From NCBI RefSeq assembly GCF_000147335.1, contig NC_014501.1, forward strand, positions 558,001 to 622,000: a DNA stretch of 64,000 bases, in the 5' to 3' direction. Source of the DNA: Gloeothece verrucosa PCC 7822 (GTDB lineage Bacteria > Cyanobacteriota > Cyanobacteriia > Cyanobacteriales > Microcystaceae). How positions within the stretch are numbered: the first letter of the stretch is position 1; the number at the start of each line of letters is the position of its first letter. The position numbers were made by a program, and so were the translations under genes. This document shows positions 34,155-42,682 of this stretch, piece by piece. The notes under the pieces were generated by a model. The model worked only from the letters and a program-made list of their open reading frames with translations, made no database searches and was not told the DNA's origin.

Positions 34155-35276
34155 CTACAATTCGGGTAATCTAGGTCTGCTATTTACCACACCAGCATAG
34201 TTTTCATAGAGCGTTTGAACATCATGGCCTGTTAGTTGAGCAACTTCTACGGGATTCATTCCTTTATCTAAAGCATGAGATATAAAAGTATGTCGCGTGT
34301 TGTAAGGTTTACGGTAATTTAAACCAAGTTGCTGCAAAATACTTACCCAAGCTCGGTTTCTAAAGTTGTGATCATCGATTGCACCTCCTTTGGAAGAGGT
34401 AAATACTAACCCTTCAGGATCGGGATTTGCAGGTCGCCTCGCTAAAAGTATTTGTTGTAATTTAGGAGTGAGGGTGATAGTCCGCTCACGATTGGTTTTC
34501 GTGCTTTTTCTGACACCACGAGTTAAAGACTCGCCAATCCATACAGAACTGCAATCATCATTAAGATGCTTCCATCGCAAGCCAATCGCTTCTGCGGTAC
34601 GACAACCTGTCCTAAAGAGAAATTCTACATAGTCAGCATAATAACTGTAATATTGATCGGTTCTAAAAGCATCAATGATTGCTTTTATTTCCTCACTGGA
34701 AAAGGGTTTAGGTCTTTGCTTAGGGGGCACTCGAACTCTAGAAACCATATCTATCCAAGGATTAGTATCTAAATACTGCTGTTTTATACCCCATTGCCAA
34801 GCAGCCCGAATTAAAATAAGACGTTCTCGACAGACAATTGGCGAAACACCTCGGTTATTTATCCATTCAAGGAATTTTTCAGCATCTTTTACATCAATTG
34901 TAGAGGCTAATTGGTTTGGAAACAATGATTTTAGATATCCAAGGGTAGCTCGATATTTGTCCAGGCTTGTTGGAAGTAATGCCTTAGCTTTACTATCCAT
35001 AAATTTTTCAAAGAGAGTGACTACGGTAAGTTGGCTAGTGCTTTGAATATGAGGTTTATATTTTTTTAAAGTCGCGTCAAAGTTACCAGAAGCCATATCG
35101 AGTTCGATCACCGTTGCTTTTTGTTGTGCGACTTTACGGTTGACTTTAGAATCAGGCAATCCGATGGAGAGAGCGTAACGTTTGCCTTCAAAGCGCCATC
35201 TTAGACGTAACCGACCCTGGAAGTCTTCTATGGAGACAGTTCCTTTAGAGGCTTTTTTGCCAGTTGGAGCTTGCAT
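34155..35276 (-). CDS. int: Tyrosine site-specific recombinase (integrase)
   Basis: 373 residues. There is an N-terminal SAM-like core-binding region (about 70-170) and a C-terminal catalytic domain. Catalytic residues visible: Arg in FRTGCRTAEAIGLRW (about 222), RH in NTRHTFISHALD (about 326), the LTGH box, and Tyr in YENYAG (about 356). It is transcribed towards the island, and its start is 143 bases from the 3' end of tRNA-Pro. That is the classic position for an integrase whose element inserts into the tRNA 3' end. The complete active site suggests it is functional. Confidence 0.95.
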   Translation of the reverse strand: MQAPTGKKASKGTVSIEDFQGRLRLRWRFEGKRYALSIGLPDSKVNRKVAQQKATVIELDMASGNFDATLKKYKPHIQSTSQLTVVTLFEKFMDSKAKALLPTSLDKYRATLGYLKSLFPNQLASTIDVKDAEKFLEWINNRGVSPIVCRERLILIRAAWQWGIKQQYLDTNPWIDMVSRVRVPPKQRPKPFSSEEIKAIIDAFRTDQYYSYYADYVEFLFRTGCRTAEAIGLRWKHLNDDCSSVWIGESLTRGVRKSTKTNRERTITLTPKLQQILLARRPANPDPEGLVFTSSKGGAIDDHNFRNRAWVSILQQLGLNYRKPYNTRHTFISHALDKGMNPVEVAQLTGHDVQTLYENYAGVVNSRPRLPEL

Positions 35277-35384
35277 TTTTTATACCCAACTCATACCCAA
35301 ATGATAACTAAAATGACCAAAAATGGCTCAACGGTGTTGAAGATTTACCGATAGTTTAAGACCCCCAAACCCCCTTAAAATGGG

Positions 35385-35410
35385 AAAAAACCCGCATTTA
35401 AAGCGAGTTT
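35385..35410 (-). terminator. Terminator for tRNA-Pro
   Basis: On the minus strand AAACTCGC and GCGGGTTT form an 8-bp stem (one T-G pair) around TTTAAAT, followed by a run of six T (35385-35390 read in reverse). It lies 9 bases beyond the tRNA 3' end, between the tRNA and the integrase. Confidence 0.8.
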
Positions 35411-35418
35411 TCCTCAAT

Positions 35419-35491
35419 CGGAGCGGCGGGATTTGAACCCACGACCCCTACTACCCCAAAGTAGTGCGCTACCAAGCTGCGCTACGCCCCG
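35419..35491 (-). tRNA. tRNA-Pro (anticodon GGG)
   Basis: 73 bases fold as a complete cloverleaf: acceptor CGGGGCG/CGCTCCG (one G-T), D arm GCGC/GCGC, anticodon stem CTACT/AGTAG with loop TTGGGGT, and T arm GTGGG/CCCGC with loop TTCAAAT. In this fold the anticodon is GGG (proline, codons CCC and CCU); CCA is not encoded. The 3' end faces the integrase gene, and the sequence remains intact after the inferred insertion, as expected when the element carries the missing 3' part. Confidence 0.95.
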
Positions 35492-35556
35492 ATATTCACA
35501 GATTACTATTATATATCCATTTCTCTAAAAAAAGCAAGCCCCCATCGGAAAAATTT

Positions 35557-36075
35557 TTAGCTAAACCAGATCAACCCGCCAATGGTCAACAAAGCGGCTA
35601 ACAAAGCCACCCAAATAAACTTATTATCTTGAGCATTCACCCCAGACTGCTCAACCGGTTTGATCGCTGGTGGGGAAGGAGTAGAACGCGAAGGAGAACC
35701 ACTACTATTGAGATATTGAACAGTCTCAGGAGTCTTAGCTAAATCCGGAATTTCCGTCATCCATTCTTTAGGACGATTTAAGCGAGGCGCTTCCAAAATA
35801 TAGAGTAAGCGTTGTGCCTGTTTACGGATTTCTGGGTGGGGATATTGAGTCAGTTGACGGCACAAAGACAGTCCATCTTGTAATCTGCCGGCGGCTTGAT
35901 AAGCGGTAACTAGCCAAATTTTGACCTCGCCACTGATACGAGTACCCGGCACGCTTGCCTGATTGGCTAGTTCTAAATACTGTACACTAAGACGGTACTT
36001 GCCCTGTTCAAAGGCCGTAAGTCCGGCTTGGTAATTCTGGTTAAACTCTTCTTGCTTTTGTTGCTTTAAATCCAT
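35557..36075 (-). CDS. TPR-like protein with C-terminal membrane anchor
   Basis: Start at MDLKQQKQEEF (ATG 36075); the seven residues before it look like read-through. About 172 residues: a helical repeat region (NQNYQAGLTAFEQGKYRLSV, then WLVTAYQAAGRLQDGLSLCR) like two or three TPR units, a Pro/Ser linker, and a single C-terminal membrane helix (FIWVALLAALLTIGGLIWFS). It is probably a tail-anchored scaffold protein of the cell membrane or thylakoid. Conserved cyanobacterial proteins of this size exist, but I cannot name a function. First chromosomal gene after the tRNA; divergent from the protease gene. Confidence 0.7.
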   Translation of the reverse strand: MDLKQQKQEEFNQNYQAGLTAFEQGKYRLSVQYLELANQASVPGTRISGEVKIWLVTAYQAAGRLQDGLSLCRQLTQYPHPEIRKQAQRLLYILEAPRLNRPKEWMTEIPDLAKTPETVQYLNSSGSPSRSTPSPPAIKPVEQSGVNAQDNKFIWVALLAALLTIGGLIWFS

Positions 36076-36190
36076 CACCAAAAAACTGACCAACAAACAA
36101 TAGATAAAATTCTAGGTTACAAATTAAACGAATGAATCTTGAGAGCCTATCATAGATATATTACAGAAGATAACTTTAAATTAACAATCT

Positions 36191-37777
36191 ATGAGGCAAA
36201 AAATCGTCTGGCTGGCTTGTGGTTTGGTAGTTTCAGGATTAATCACACCTGCTTTAGCCTTGTATGACTCAGTGGGAGAAGAAGGGATTTATGCCGATCT
36301 GTTACAGGCCCCCCCACTTAATTTGACTGGCCGCAAAATCGCTATCGGACAAGTAGAGATCGGACGACCAGGCAAATTCGGTTTTGATAAAGCTGTGGCA
36401 TGGAATCCGGCTATCTCATTAGCAGGGCTTTTTTATCGTGATACTCCTGCTAAACCTAATACCTATGTGGACAACCATGCGAATATGGTCGCCTCGGTGA
36501 TGGTTAGTCAAGATAAAAAACTGCGAGGAGTGGCTCCGGCTGCGAAATTATACTCGGGTGCGGTGGGAAATCTCAAACGCGGTGGACAACCTGAAGAATG
36601 TCTCACCAGTCAACATGTGGCTTTACAAAATAGTGGTGATGTCCGGGCGATTAATTTTAGTTTTGGAGAATCTTTACAACGAGATGGTCGTGTAGATGCT
36701 AAACTCGACGGCAATGCTTTGTTAACTCAATGTATTGATTGGTCTGCACGAGTTCATGATGTTCTTTATGTCATCGCCGGCAATCAAGGTAAAGGCGGTA
36801 TTCCTATTCCTACTGATCAATATAATGGCATTACTACCGCTTATACCGCTAAACGAGAAGGACAGTTTGCTAAGGTAGACTTTGCTAACCTCAGTGCTTT
36901 ACCTGAAGGCACCGGCAGGCGGCTCATTAAACGGGAAATTAATATGGGCCAGCGCCGCGCAGTCAGTTTAGTGGCTCCAGGCAATAAGATTCTCCTTTAT
37001 GATTTAAAGGGTAAAGTGGTTGAAGTGAGTGGGACAAGCTTTGCGGCTCCCCATATTACTGCCTCGGTCGCTTTGTTGCAGGAATTTGGCGACCGTCAAT
37101 TAAGACAGCATCAAGCTAATTGGAGTATAGACTCTCGTCGTCACGAAGTCATGAGAGTGGTCTTACTCAACTCCGCAGATAAGATTAAAGACCCTGGCAA
37201 TGGCTTATTGTTAGGAATGATGAAGACAACCGTTGATAAACATAATCGCACTTGGTTAGACTCAGATGCTTACTCTAACCCCAAAATTCCCCTGGATATA
37301 CAAATGGGTACAGGACATCTCAATGTGTTTCGTGCTTATCAACAATTTAGTGGAGGGCAATGGCATCCAGATAAACCTGTACCCTTTAAGGGATGGGATT
37401 ATAATCAAGTATCTGCCGGGACTTATAACGATTATGTTCTCGAGCAACCTCTCAAAGAAAATAGTTATGTATCTATTACTCTAGCTTGGGATAGATTGGT
37501 AGAGCTTAATGATGCCAATGGAAATAACCTATATGATGTCGGCGAAACGTTTCATGATCGCGGTTTAAATAACCTAGATATTTATCTAATGCCAGTGGAT
37601 GGAGGTGATGTCAATCAAAGTATCTGTCGTTCCACCAGTGATGTAGATAGTATCGAGCATATTTTTTGTCCTGTTCATAAGGGTGGCCGTTATAAAATAC
37701 GGGTTCAATATCGTCAACAAGTTAACGAGAAAACTCAGCCTTATGCTTTAGCGTGGTGGACTGTGCCTAATAAATAA
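36191..37777 (+). CDS. Secreted subtilisin-like serine protease (S8-like)
   Basis: 528 residues with a signal peptide (MRQKIVWLACGLVVSGLITP, cleavage near ALA). The subtilase catalytic Ser is in SGTSFAAPH (about 282), the His in NHANMVASVM (His96), and the oxyanion Asn in IAGNQGKGG. The usual catalytic Asp motif is replaced: the corresponding stretch reads IAIGQVEIGRPG with Glu56. A C-terminal beta domain of about 150 residues follows. The protein is probably exported to the periplasm or outside. Activity depends on whether Glu can replace Asp, as it does in sedolisins. Single gene, divergent from the TPR-anchor gene. Confidence 0.85.
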   Translation: MRQKIVWLACGLVVSGLITPALALYDSVGEEGIYADLLQAPPLNLTGRKIAIGQVEIGRPGKFGFDKAVAWNPAISLAGLFYRDTPAKPNTYVDNHANMVASVMVSQDKKLRGVAPAAKLYSGAVGNLKRGGQPEECLTSQHVALQNSGDVRAINFSFGESLQRDGRVDAKLDGNALLTQCIDWSARVHDVLYVIAGNQGKGGIPIPTDQYNGITTAYTAKREGQFAKVDFANLSALPEGTGRRLIKREINMGQRRAVSLVAPGNKILLYDLKGKVVEVSGTSFAAPHITASVALLQEFGDRQLRQHQANWSIDSRRHEVMRVVLLNSADKIKDPGNGLLLGMMKTTVDKHNRTWLDSDAYSNPKIPLDIQMGTGHLNVFRAYQQFSGGQWHPDKPVPFKGWDYNQVSAGTYNDYVLEQPLKENSYVSITLAWDRLVELNDANGNNLYDVGETFHDRGLNNLDIYLMPVDGGDVNQSICRSTSDVDSIEHIFCPVHKGGRYKIRVQYRQQVNEKTQPYALAWWTVPNK

Positions 37778-37809
37778 AAACATCTTGACAATTTGCCCCG
37801 TAGAGTGGG

Positions 37810-37829
37810 GTGCGGAACTCGTTCCGCAC
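37810..37829. repeat. Dispersed palindromic repeat, copy 2
   Basis: GTGCGGAACTCGTTCCGCAC, a 20-bp palindrome preceded by GGG. It is the inverted orientation of copy 1 (1471-1490) apart from the central bases and lies 33 bases after the protease stop, where it could also act as a transcription end signal. Confidence 0.6.
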
Positions 37830-37951
37830 TCGGCCATGTCTTTACGGGTTTTGAGCCTTGAGTTGGAAGTGTTAATTTCAATCTCAATTTTGGGAATGCT
37901 AAGAATACTTACTAAAAATCCCCTATCACAAATATTGTTTATTTTTAGACT

Positions 37952-38533
37952 ATGTTTTTTTTGCAAGCCAAAGATTTTATATCTGAAGATATTCTCAATG
38001 CAACCACTAATAAAGTCCTTTTTCAAGGTAAATGGCTGATCAAAAGCCGCTCTTTCGCTAAACACTTGCATCAAAAGGCGCTCACCGCTTGCCGAGAAGA
38101 CTTAGAGGCCGGCAAATTGTCTATTCTGGTAGAAAGTCAGGTAGACTTAACGATTTGGATAGAAAAACCCGAAGAAGATTTAGGTCAAATGATCAAAACT
38201 TTATCTAATCCTTTATCCAACTTAAAAACCCCTGATCAGGTGACTAACTCAAAAACAGCAGGTTTAGTTGAACCGTCTATTTCACAAGAGCGCCTTGTTG
38301 CTCAATTTCCAACCTCACTTGAACCCGAGTTTATCGAATTTTGTCGCCTGCAACTGATAGAGTATATCATTGCGCCCATCGCCGAGCGTCTTCTTGAGAG
38401 AACCTTGAAAAAATATCCTGACATAACACCTCAGCAATTAATTGAATTACTCGCCTCTAAAATTCCCTTTACTTTACCTGCTGAGAAATTTAAAAAAACC
38501 ATGACCGCTTTTTATGAACAAGGTCAATTGTAA
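37952..38533 (+). CDS. Unknown 193-aa cyanobacterial protein
   Basis: The start ATG at 37952 lacks a clear ribosome binding site. The product begins MFFLQAKDFISEDILNATTN and has a conserved-looking N-terminal half (FQGKWLIKSRSFAKHLHQKA), a variable middle, and a helical C-terminal half (FCRLQLIEYIIAPIAERLLE). No membrane segment or catalytic motif seen. I do not recognise a characterised family. It stands alone between the protease and a convergent SGNH hydrolase. Confidence 0.6.
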   Translation: MFFLQAKDFISEDILNATTNKVLFQGKWLIKSRSFAKHLHQKALTACREDLEAGKLSILVESQVDLTIWIEKPEEDLGQMIKTLSNPLSNLKTPDQVTNSKTAGLVEPSISQERLVAQFPTSLEPEFIEFCRLQLIEYIIAPIAERLLERTLKKYPDITPQQLIELLASKIPFTLPAEKFKKTMTAFYEQGQL

Positions 38534-38603
38534 ATATTTGTCAAGTATCGGTAACCCAGTTTTACATCAACAGTAAGATTAAGGTAAGTTTAAGGAAAGA
38601 TTA

Positions 38604-38690
38604 ATGATGAAGACTTTAGCGTTACCTCTGTTTATAGAAACGGGATTATCTATTGCTGTTTTCCTGCTGTTGATTATTTTGTTGGCCTAA
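38604..38690 (+). CDS. Doubtful 28-aa hydrophobic peptide
   Basis: MMKTLALPLFIETGLSIAVF continues as a single membrane-like helix and stops at 38690. TAAGGAAAG lies upstream of the ATG. It overlaps the 3' end of the SGNH hydrolase gene on the other strand by 45 bases. The hydrophobic composition and ribosome binding site are suggestive, but a chance frame cannot be excluded. Confidence 0.25.
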   Translation: MMKTLALPLFIETGLSIAVFLLLIILLA

Positions 38691-39437
38691 TTTTTTTAGA
38701 AATGGCTTGATTGCCTCGTACCATTTTTGAGCCATTTTTTCTTGACCTTGCGGATTGGGGTGTGCCCAGTCAAAGGTATCAGTATGGGGTTTATGCGGAT
38801 CTTCGATCCAACCTTGATAAAAAGGTACAGTCATGACGGGTGATTCTTCTGTACTAAGTTCAGTGGCCATTGCTTCTACAAGAGGTCGAATCTTTAAGGC
38901 AGCACCATCATTAAAATTAAGATGTCCCACAAAAATCACCACCCTTGGGTTAACCTTTCGCAGCATAGCAATAATATCTTTTAGCGGCTCTATAATGGCC
39001 TGATTAAAATCACTGGCCTTTTGGTCATTAGTCCCCAGATGCAAGAGTACCACATCAGGCGGATGAGGATAAGTTTGAAGCCAACTGGCCAGATGATCTC
39101 GCACTTTGCTCGTCGTCCAACCATAATGACCTTCATGATCTCGGTCAAAGGGAACAGTTTTACAGTCTGGCCAGGTAGCTTGGGGATCAAGTCCTGTTTT
39201 AAGTGAACCGATGAAGTCTACATTTATGCCTCGTTCACGGAGCATACAATAAAGGGGATAGCGGTAGGTGTATTCCTGGCGTTCTCTGCGTCCCCCTTGG
39301 GTAATAGAATCTCCTAGTGGCAGAATGCGGATAACATCAGCAACAGCGACATAATTATTGATGCCAAACCACACTGATAAACCTCCAGCTAAAAATCCTA
39401 ACACCTCAACCCAAATAAAAACAATTTTTCGCAACAT
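38646..39437 (-). CDS. SGNH/GDSL-family hydrolase, membrane-anchored or secreted
   Basis: 263 residues. A hydrophobic N-terminal segment (IVFIWVEVLGFLAGGLSVWF) acts as signal peptide or anchor. SGNH blocks are present: IRILPLGDSITQGG with the nucleophile Ser, HLGTNDQ with the Asn, and DWAHPNPQG with the catalytic Asp and His near the C-terminus. Such enzymes are esterases, often removing acyl groups from carbohydrates outside the cell. The substrate cannot be told. It is divergent from the antiporter gene, with 62 bases between starts. Confidence 0.88.
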   Translation of the reverse strand: MLRKIVFIWVEVLGFLAGGLSVWFGINNYVAVADVIRILPLGDSITQGGRRERQEYTYRYPLYCMLRERGINVDFIGSLKTGLDPQATWPDCKTVPFDRDHEGHYGWTTSKVRDHLASWLQTYPHPPDVVLLHLGTNDQKASDFNQAIIEPLKDIIAMLRKVNPRVVIFVGHLNFNDGAALKIRPLVEAMATELSTEESPVMTVPFYQGWIEDPHKPHTDTFDWAHPNPQGQEKMAQKWYEAIKPFLKKLGQQNNQQQENSNR

Positions 39438-39499
39438 TATTATAGGCAGAACTCTAACAACAAGGATAAGATCAATCTGGCTTTCATAAGTTGACCCAG

Positions 39500-41053
39500 A
39501 TGAATGTTGCTCAATTAGTTTCGGTTTTAGTGATTCTTTTATTGGTGGCTACTGGGATAGCTTTAGCGTCCCAATGGCTGAGGATTCCTTATGTTAGCGG
39601 CTTAGTTTTAGCTGGATTAGCGATTGCCGAACTTTTACCCGATGAAATTGGATTAGATGATGCTTTAATTTTAAATGTATTTTTGCCGATTCTCATTTTT
39701 GAAGCCGCCATTAATACCGATATTAGCCGTCTTCGTACCACCATTAAACCCGTTGCTATTTTAGCCGGGCCGGGTGTCATGCTATCTTCTGGGATCACCG
39801 CCATTGTCTTGAAGTGGGGACTAGGACTTCATTGGACACCTGCCTTATTGCTGGGAGTCATTTTAGCCATCACGGATACAGTTTCTGTGATTGCTGTTTT
39901 TAAAGAGATCCCTGTTCCTTCGAAATTAACCACCATTGTAGAAGGAGAAAGCTTATTTAATGATGGCGTAGCTTTAGTGCTATTTACCCTGATTTTAAAA
40001 TTTCATGCTTCTGGTTCCATTACTGTGGTGGAGGGATTACAAGAGTTTATCGTGGTGATTGTAGGAGGAACCCTTGTCGGTTTAGCCTTGGGATATCTCA
40101 GTATCGGTTTAATTGTTCGCTCAGATGAGCCATTAAGAAATATTTTACTCACCGGAGCAGTGGCATTAGGCGCTTTTCAAATCGGCCATTCATTAGAAGT
40201 ATCAGGCGTAGTGGCCATTGTCGTTGCAGGACTAATTATCGGGACTGTGGGATTATCCAGTAATATTTCTGCTTCTACTCGCTTAACTTTATTAAGTTTT
40301 TGGGAATGTGCGAGTTTTGGCGTTAATAGTTTAATTTTTTTACTGATTGGTTTAGAAATCAATCTAACGACTTTATGGAACACTTTACCGGCTGTAATGC
40401 TGGCCATTGTGGCCTATCAACTTGGTCGTTTACTCTGTGTTTATCCCCTACTAGCACTAATCAATCGATTTGACCGTCCTATTCCTCTGCGGTGGCAGCA
40501 CGTGTTATTTTTAGGTAATATCAAAGGCTCTCTGTCTATGGCACTTGCTTTAAGTATCCCCTCATCCATAGAAGCAAGAGAAGAAGTCATCGCTATTGTA
40601 TTTGGCGCAGTTTTATTATCTCTAGTCGGACAAGGAATCAGCTTACCTTGGTTAGTAAAACAGTTAAATTTGTCTAAAGTTTCTTTTCCAGAACAACAGA
40701 TTGAAGATTGGCAAGCGCAACTCATTACCGCCAAAGCCGCACAAGATGAATTAGATAGTTTGTTAAAAACAGGGATCTTACCTAAATCTATTTTTGAGGA
40801 AATGCGAGCGGCTTATCAGGTACGAGTAGCCGCAGCCGAAAAGGCTTTACGAGAGTTTTATAATCGTCGTAATAATGACTTAAAATCTGAAAAACAACAA
40901 CAAACAAAATTAGAATCTATCCGTCGTCGCTTATTGTTAGCTGAAAAAAACGCCCTTAATGAGGCAAGACGCAAGGGTATTTTATCAGATATGATTGTGC
41001 AAGTAAGGTTGAAAACTATTGATGAGCAATTGTTGAATTTAGATGATCATTAA
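39500..41053 (+). CDS. CPA1-family Na+/H+ antiporter
   Basis: About 517 residues from ATG 39500; an upstream TTG is possible. Some 12 membrane helices are visible in the first 400 residues, with CPA1 signatures: LNVFLPILIFEAAINTDI in helix 3, and AITDTVSVIAVFKEI, whose Asp is the transport residue, with the later FNDGVALVLF. A cytosolic C-terminal coiled-coil tail of about 110 residues follows (EEMRAAYQVRVAAAEKALRE). It exchanges Na+ or K+ for protons across the membrane, for salt and pH balance. Monocistronic; followed by repeat-rich noncoding DNA. Confidence 0.92.
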   Translation: MNVAQLVSVLVILLLVATGIALASQWLRIPYVSGLVLAGLAIAELLPDEIGLDDALILNVFLPILIFEAAINTDISRLRTTIKPVAILAGPGVMLSSGITAIVLKWGLGLHWTPALLLGVILAITDTVSVIAVFKEIPVPSKLTTIVEGESLFNDGVALVLFTLILKFHASGSITVVEGLQEFIVVIVGGTLVGLALGYLSIGLIVRSDEPLRNILLTGAVALGAFQIGHSLEVSGVVAIVVAGLIIGTVGLSSNISASTRLTLLSFWECASFGVNSLIFLLIGLEINLTTLWNTLPAVMLAIVAYQLGRLLCVYPLLALINRFDRPIPLRWQHVLFLGNIKGSLSMALALSIPSSIEAREEVIAIVFGAVLLSLVGQGISLPWLVKQLNLSKVSFPEQQIEDWQAQLITAKAAQDELDSLLKTGILPKSIFEEMRAAYQVRVAAAEKALREFYNRRNNDLKSEKQQQTKLESIRRRLLLAEKNALNEARRKGILSDMIVQVRLKTIDEQLLNLDDH

Positions 41054-41080
41054 AAAAATAGGAAAAGGCAACAGGCAACA

Positions 41081-41117
41081 GGGAACAGGGAACAGGGAAC
41101 AGGGAACAGGGAACAGG
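41081..41117. repeat. Tandem heptamer GGGAACA
   Basis: About five copies of GGGAACA/CAGGGAA in a row after the antiporter gene. Heptanucleotide tandem repeats are typical of cyanobacterial intergenic DNA. The whole gap 41054-41432 holds this tract, a mini-element end, a second heptamer tract and no gene. Confidence 0.85.
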
Positions 41118-41177
41118 AAATGCTTTCAAGGCTTTTACATTTCTTAACATCATGTACAAAGAGTGGCGCGGAGCTAG

Positions 41178-41202
41178 GCTTTATCTATGTCCAGGTACTT
41201 AA
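41178..41202. repeat. Solo end of the 49207 mini-element family
   Basis: The bases ending CTATGTCCAGGTACTTA match the right terminal repeat of the element at 49207-49336, and the 60 bases before it (CTTTTACATTTCTTAACAT) resemble that element's interior. The left end is not recognisable, so this is probably a decayed copy. Confidence 0.55.
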
Positions 41203-41220
41203 CTAATGATTAATCACTAA

Positions 41221-41283
41221 TAACTAATAATTAATAACTAATAACTAATAACTAATAACTAATAACTAATAACTAATAACTAA
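41221..41283. repeat. Tandem heptamer TAACTAA, nine copies
   Basis: Nine consecutive 7-bp units (TAACTAA, one TAATTAA variant). Shorter TGACTAA repeats follow at about 41413-41434 beside the next gene. The tract is likely to vary in copy number. Confidence 0.9.
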
Positions 41284-41432
41284 GGCTCTTTCGGCCTCGT
41301 TGGGAAAAATGTTTATGGAGATACAATATTGTATTTGGTGGGTTACGGCGCGGACCAAAACTTATCTCTTTTTCATGAAAATCATCACCGCGCCTAACCC
41401 ACCCTACGAATCTAATGACTAATGACTAATGA

Positions 41433-42110
41433 CTATTTACATTGTTCGATAAAATCAATAACTTGATGTAACAATCCCGGTTTTGTAGCCACTAAAACTG
41501 TTGAACCGGGTTCGACTACGGTAGAACCGTTAGGAATAATCAATCTTTCATGGGGATGGGGTTGATAGCCTATAATTAGAGAATCCGAAGGAAATCGGGG
41601 ATTTTGAGCAATTTCTGCAATACTTCGACCCACAATATAGCAATTGTCAGGAATCGCTAACTTTAACACTTCAATCTGTCCTTGCTCAAAGTGCATCATC
41701 GATTCTACTTGCGGATATTCAATCGCATTCACGAGGGTTGAAACCGCTAATTCAATTGCTCCAACAATACGATGCGCTCCCGCCAGCCGCAAGGGTTCAG
41801 CAAAATCACTGTGGCGCATTCTCGAGAGAATATAAGGAACTCCGTAGTGTTTAGCTAAAGTCACTAAAGCTAAGTTTAAAGCATCATTGCGGAGAGCCGC
41901 CACTAGAGCATCTGCCTTACGAATGCCGGCTTCTAACAAGACTTCTGTTTTGACAGCACTTCCCTCAAAAGCCATTGCTCCCACTTGTTCACGAGCATAA
42001 CGACAAGCTGATGGGTCTATGTCAATAATAGCCACAGTATGGTCGAGTTCTACCAATTTTTGAGCCAAGCTTATGCCGACTAAACCGGCTCCCCCAATTA
42101 ATACATACAT
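41433..42110 (-). CDS. TrkA-type NAD-binding potassium regulator
   Basis: 225 residues: an RCK-N Rossmann domain (YVLIGGAGLVGISLAQKLVE, with GGAGLVG at about 6-12 and IIDID closing the dinucleotide-binding fold) and an RCK-C domain in the last 80 residues (IVGRSIAEIAQNPRFPSDSL). Such proteins gate Trk/Ktr potassium channels in response to NAD(H) or nucleotides. No membrane subunit lies next to it, so its channel is encoded elsewhere. It is in the opposite direction to the antiporter. Confidence 0.85.
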   Translation of the reverse strand: MYVLIGGAGLVGISLAQKLVELDHTVAIIDIDPSACRYAREQVGAMAFEGSAVKTEVLLEAGIRKADALVAALRNDALNLALVTLAKHYGVPYILSRMRHSDFAEPLRLAGAHRIVGAIELAVSTLVNAIEYPQVESMMHFEQGQIEVLKLAIPDNCYIVGRSIAEIAQNPRFPSDSLIIGYQPHPHERLIIPNGSTVVEPGSTVLVATKPGLLHQVIDFIEQCK

Positions 42111-42253
42111 AATTATTTTAATGGTTACCCTTATAGTTGTTAGTTTAATCGATCCATGAGCAAAAAATCCGCTTGTATTTCTATCTTTTGGAGAATCCCG
42201 CCCTAAAAACTAATTGATAAAATTCAAGTAATAGCTTTTAAAAAAAGGAAAAA

Positions 42254-42682
42254 TTGGCTATGCAATCCCACAGCTTTTGGGGGTTCATGCTGCTGATCTT
42301 TACAGCAAGCGGCTGTAGTAGTCAACCTTCTACAGATAAATTTGTTCAAGAGATGAAAACTGTAACATCTTGGGCGGCAACGTCTCAAATGGTAGGCGAT
42401 GCTTGGCTAAAACAAGATGTTCCAACGGTTTATGCTAAACTTACCCTAGAAACGGCTCAAGAAAAGCTGCAAAAAGAAGCTGAAACCCTCAACAAAGTAA
42501 CTCCTTTTCAACAAAAAACCCGAGTCTTAAATCAATTACAACAACTCGAAAAAACGGTTACTCGTATGGCCATTGCAGTCAATAACAAAGATAACCCGGC
42601 AGTGAGTCAACAAGTACAAATTTTGTCGACTCATCAACAGGCGCTACATTCCTTAATTAAAGAAACAGGTGGACAACCATGA
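42254..42682 (+). CDS. Lipoprotein in the NRAMP-like transporter operon
   Basis: 142 residues with a lipoprotein signal: hydrophobic segment and lipobox TASGC (Cys21) followed by SSQPS. The mature part is helical (LQQLEKTVTRMAIAVNNKDN) and unrecognised. Its stop overlaps the start of the NRAMP-like gene by 4 bases (ATGA at 42679-42682), so they are translationally coupled. It may act as an external partner of the transporter; this is inference. AAAAAAGGAAAAA precedes the ATG. Confidence 0.8.
   Translation: MAMQSHSFWGFMLLIFTASGCSSQPSTDKFVQEMKTVTSWAATSQMVGDAWLKQDVPTVYAKLTLETAQEKLQKEAETLNKVTPFQQKTRVLNQLQQLEKTVTRMAIAVNNKDNPAVSQQVQILSTHQQALHSLIKETGGQP

Noticed and set aside
35419..35491. tRNA-Pro with anticodon UGG
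   Set aside because: The best cloverleaf places GGG at positions 34-36; a UGG reading leaves an unpaired anticodon stem.
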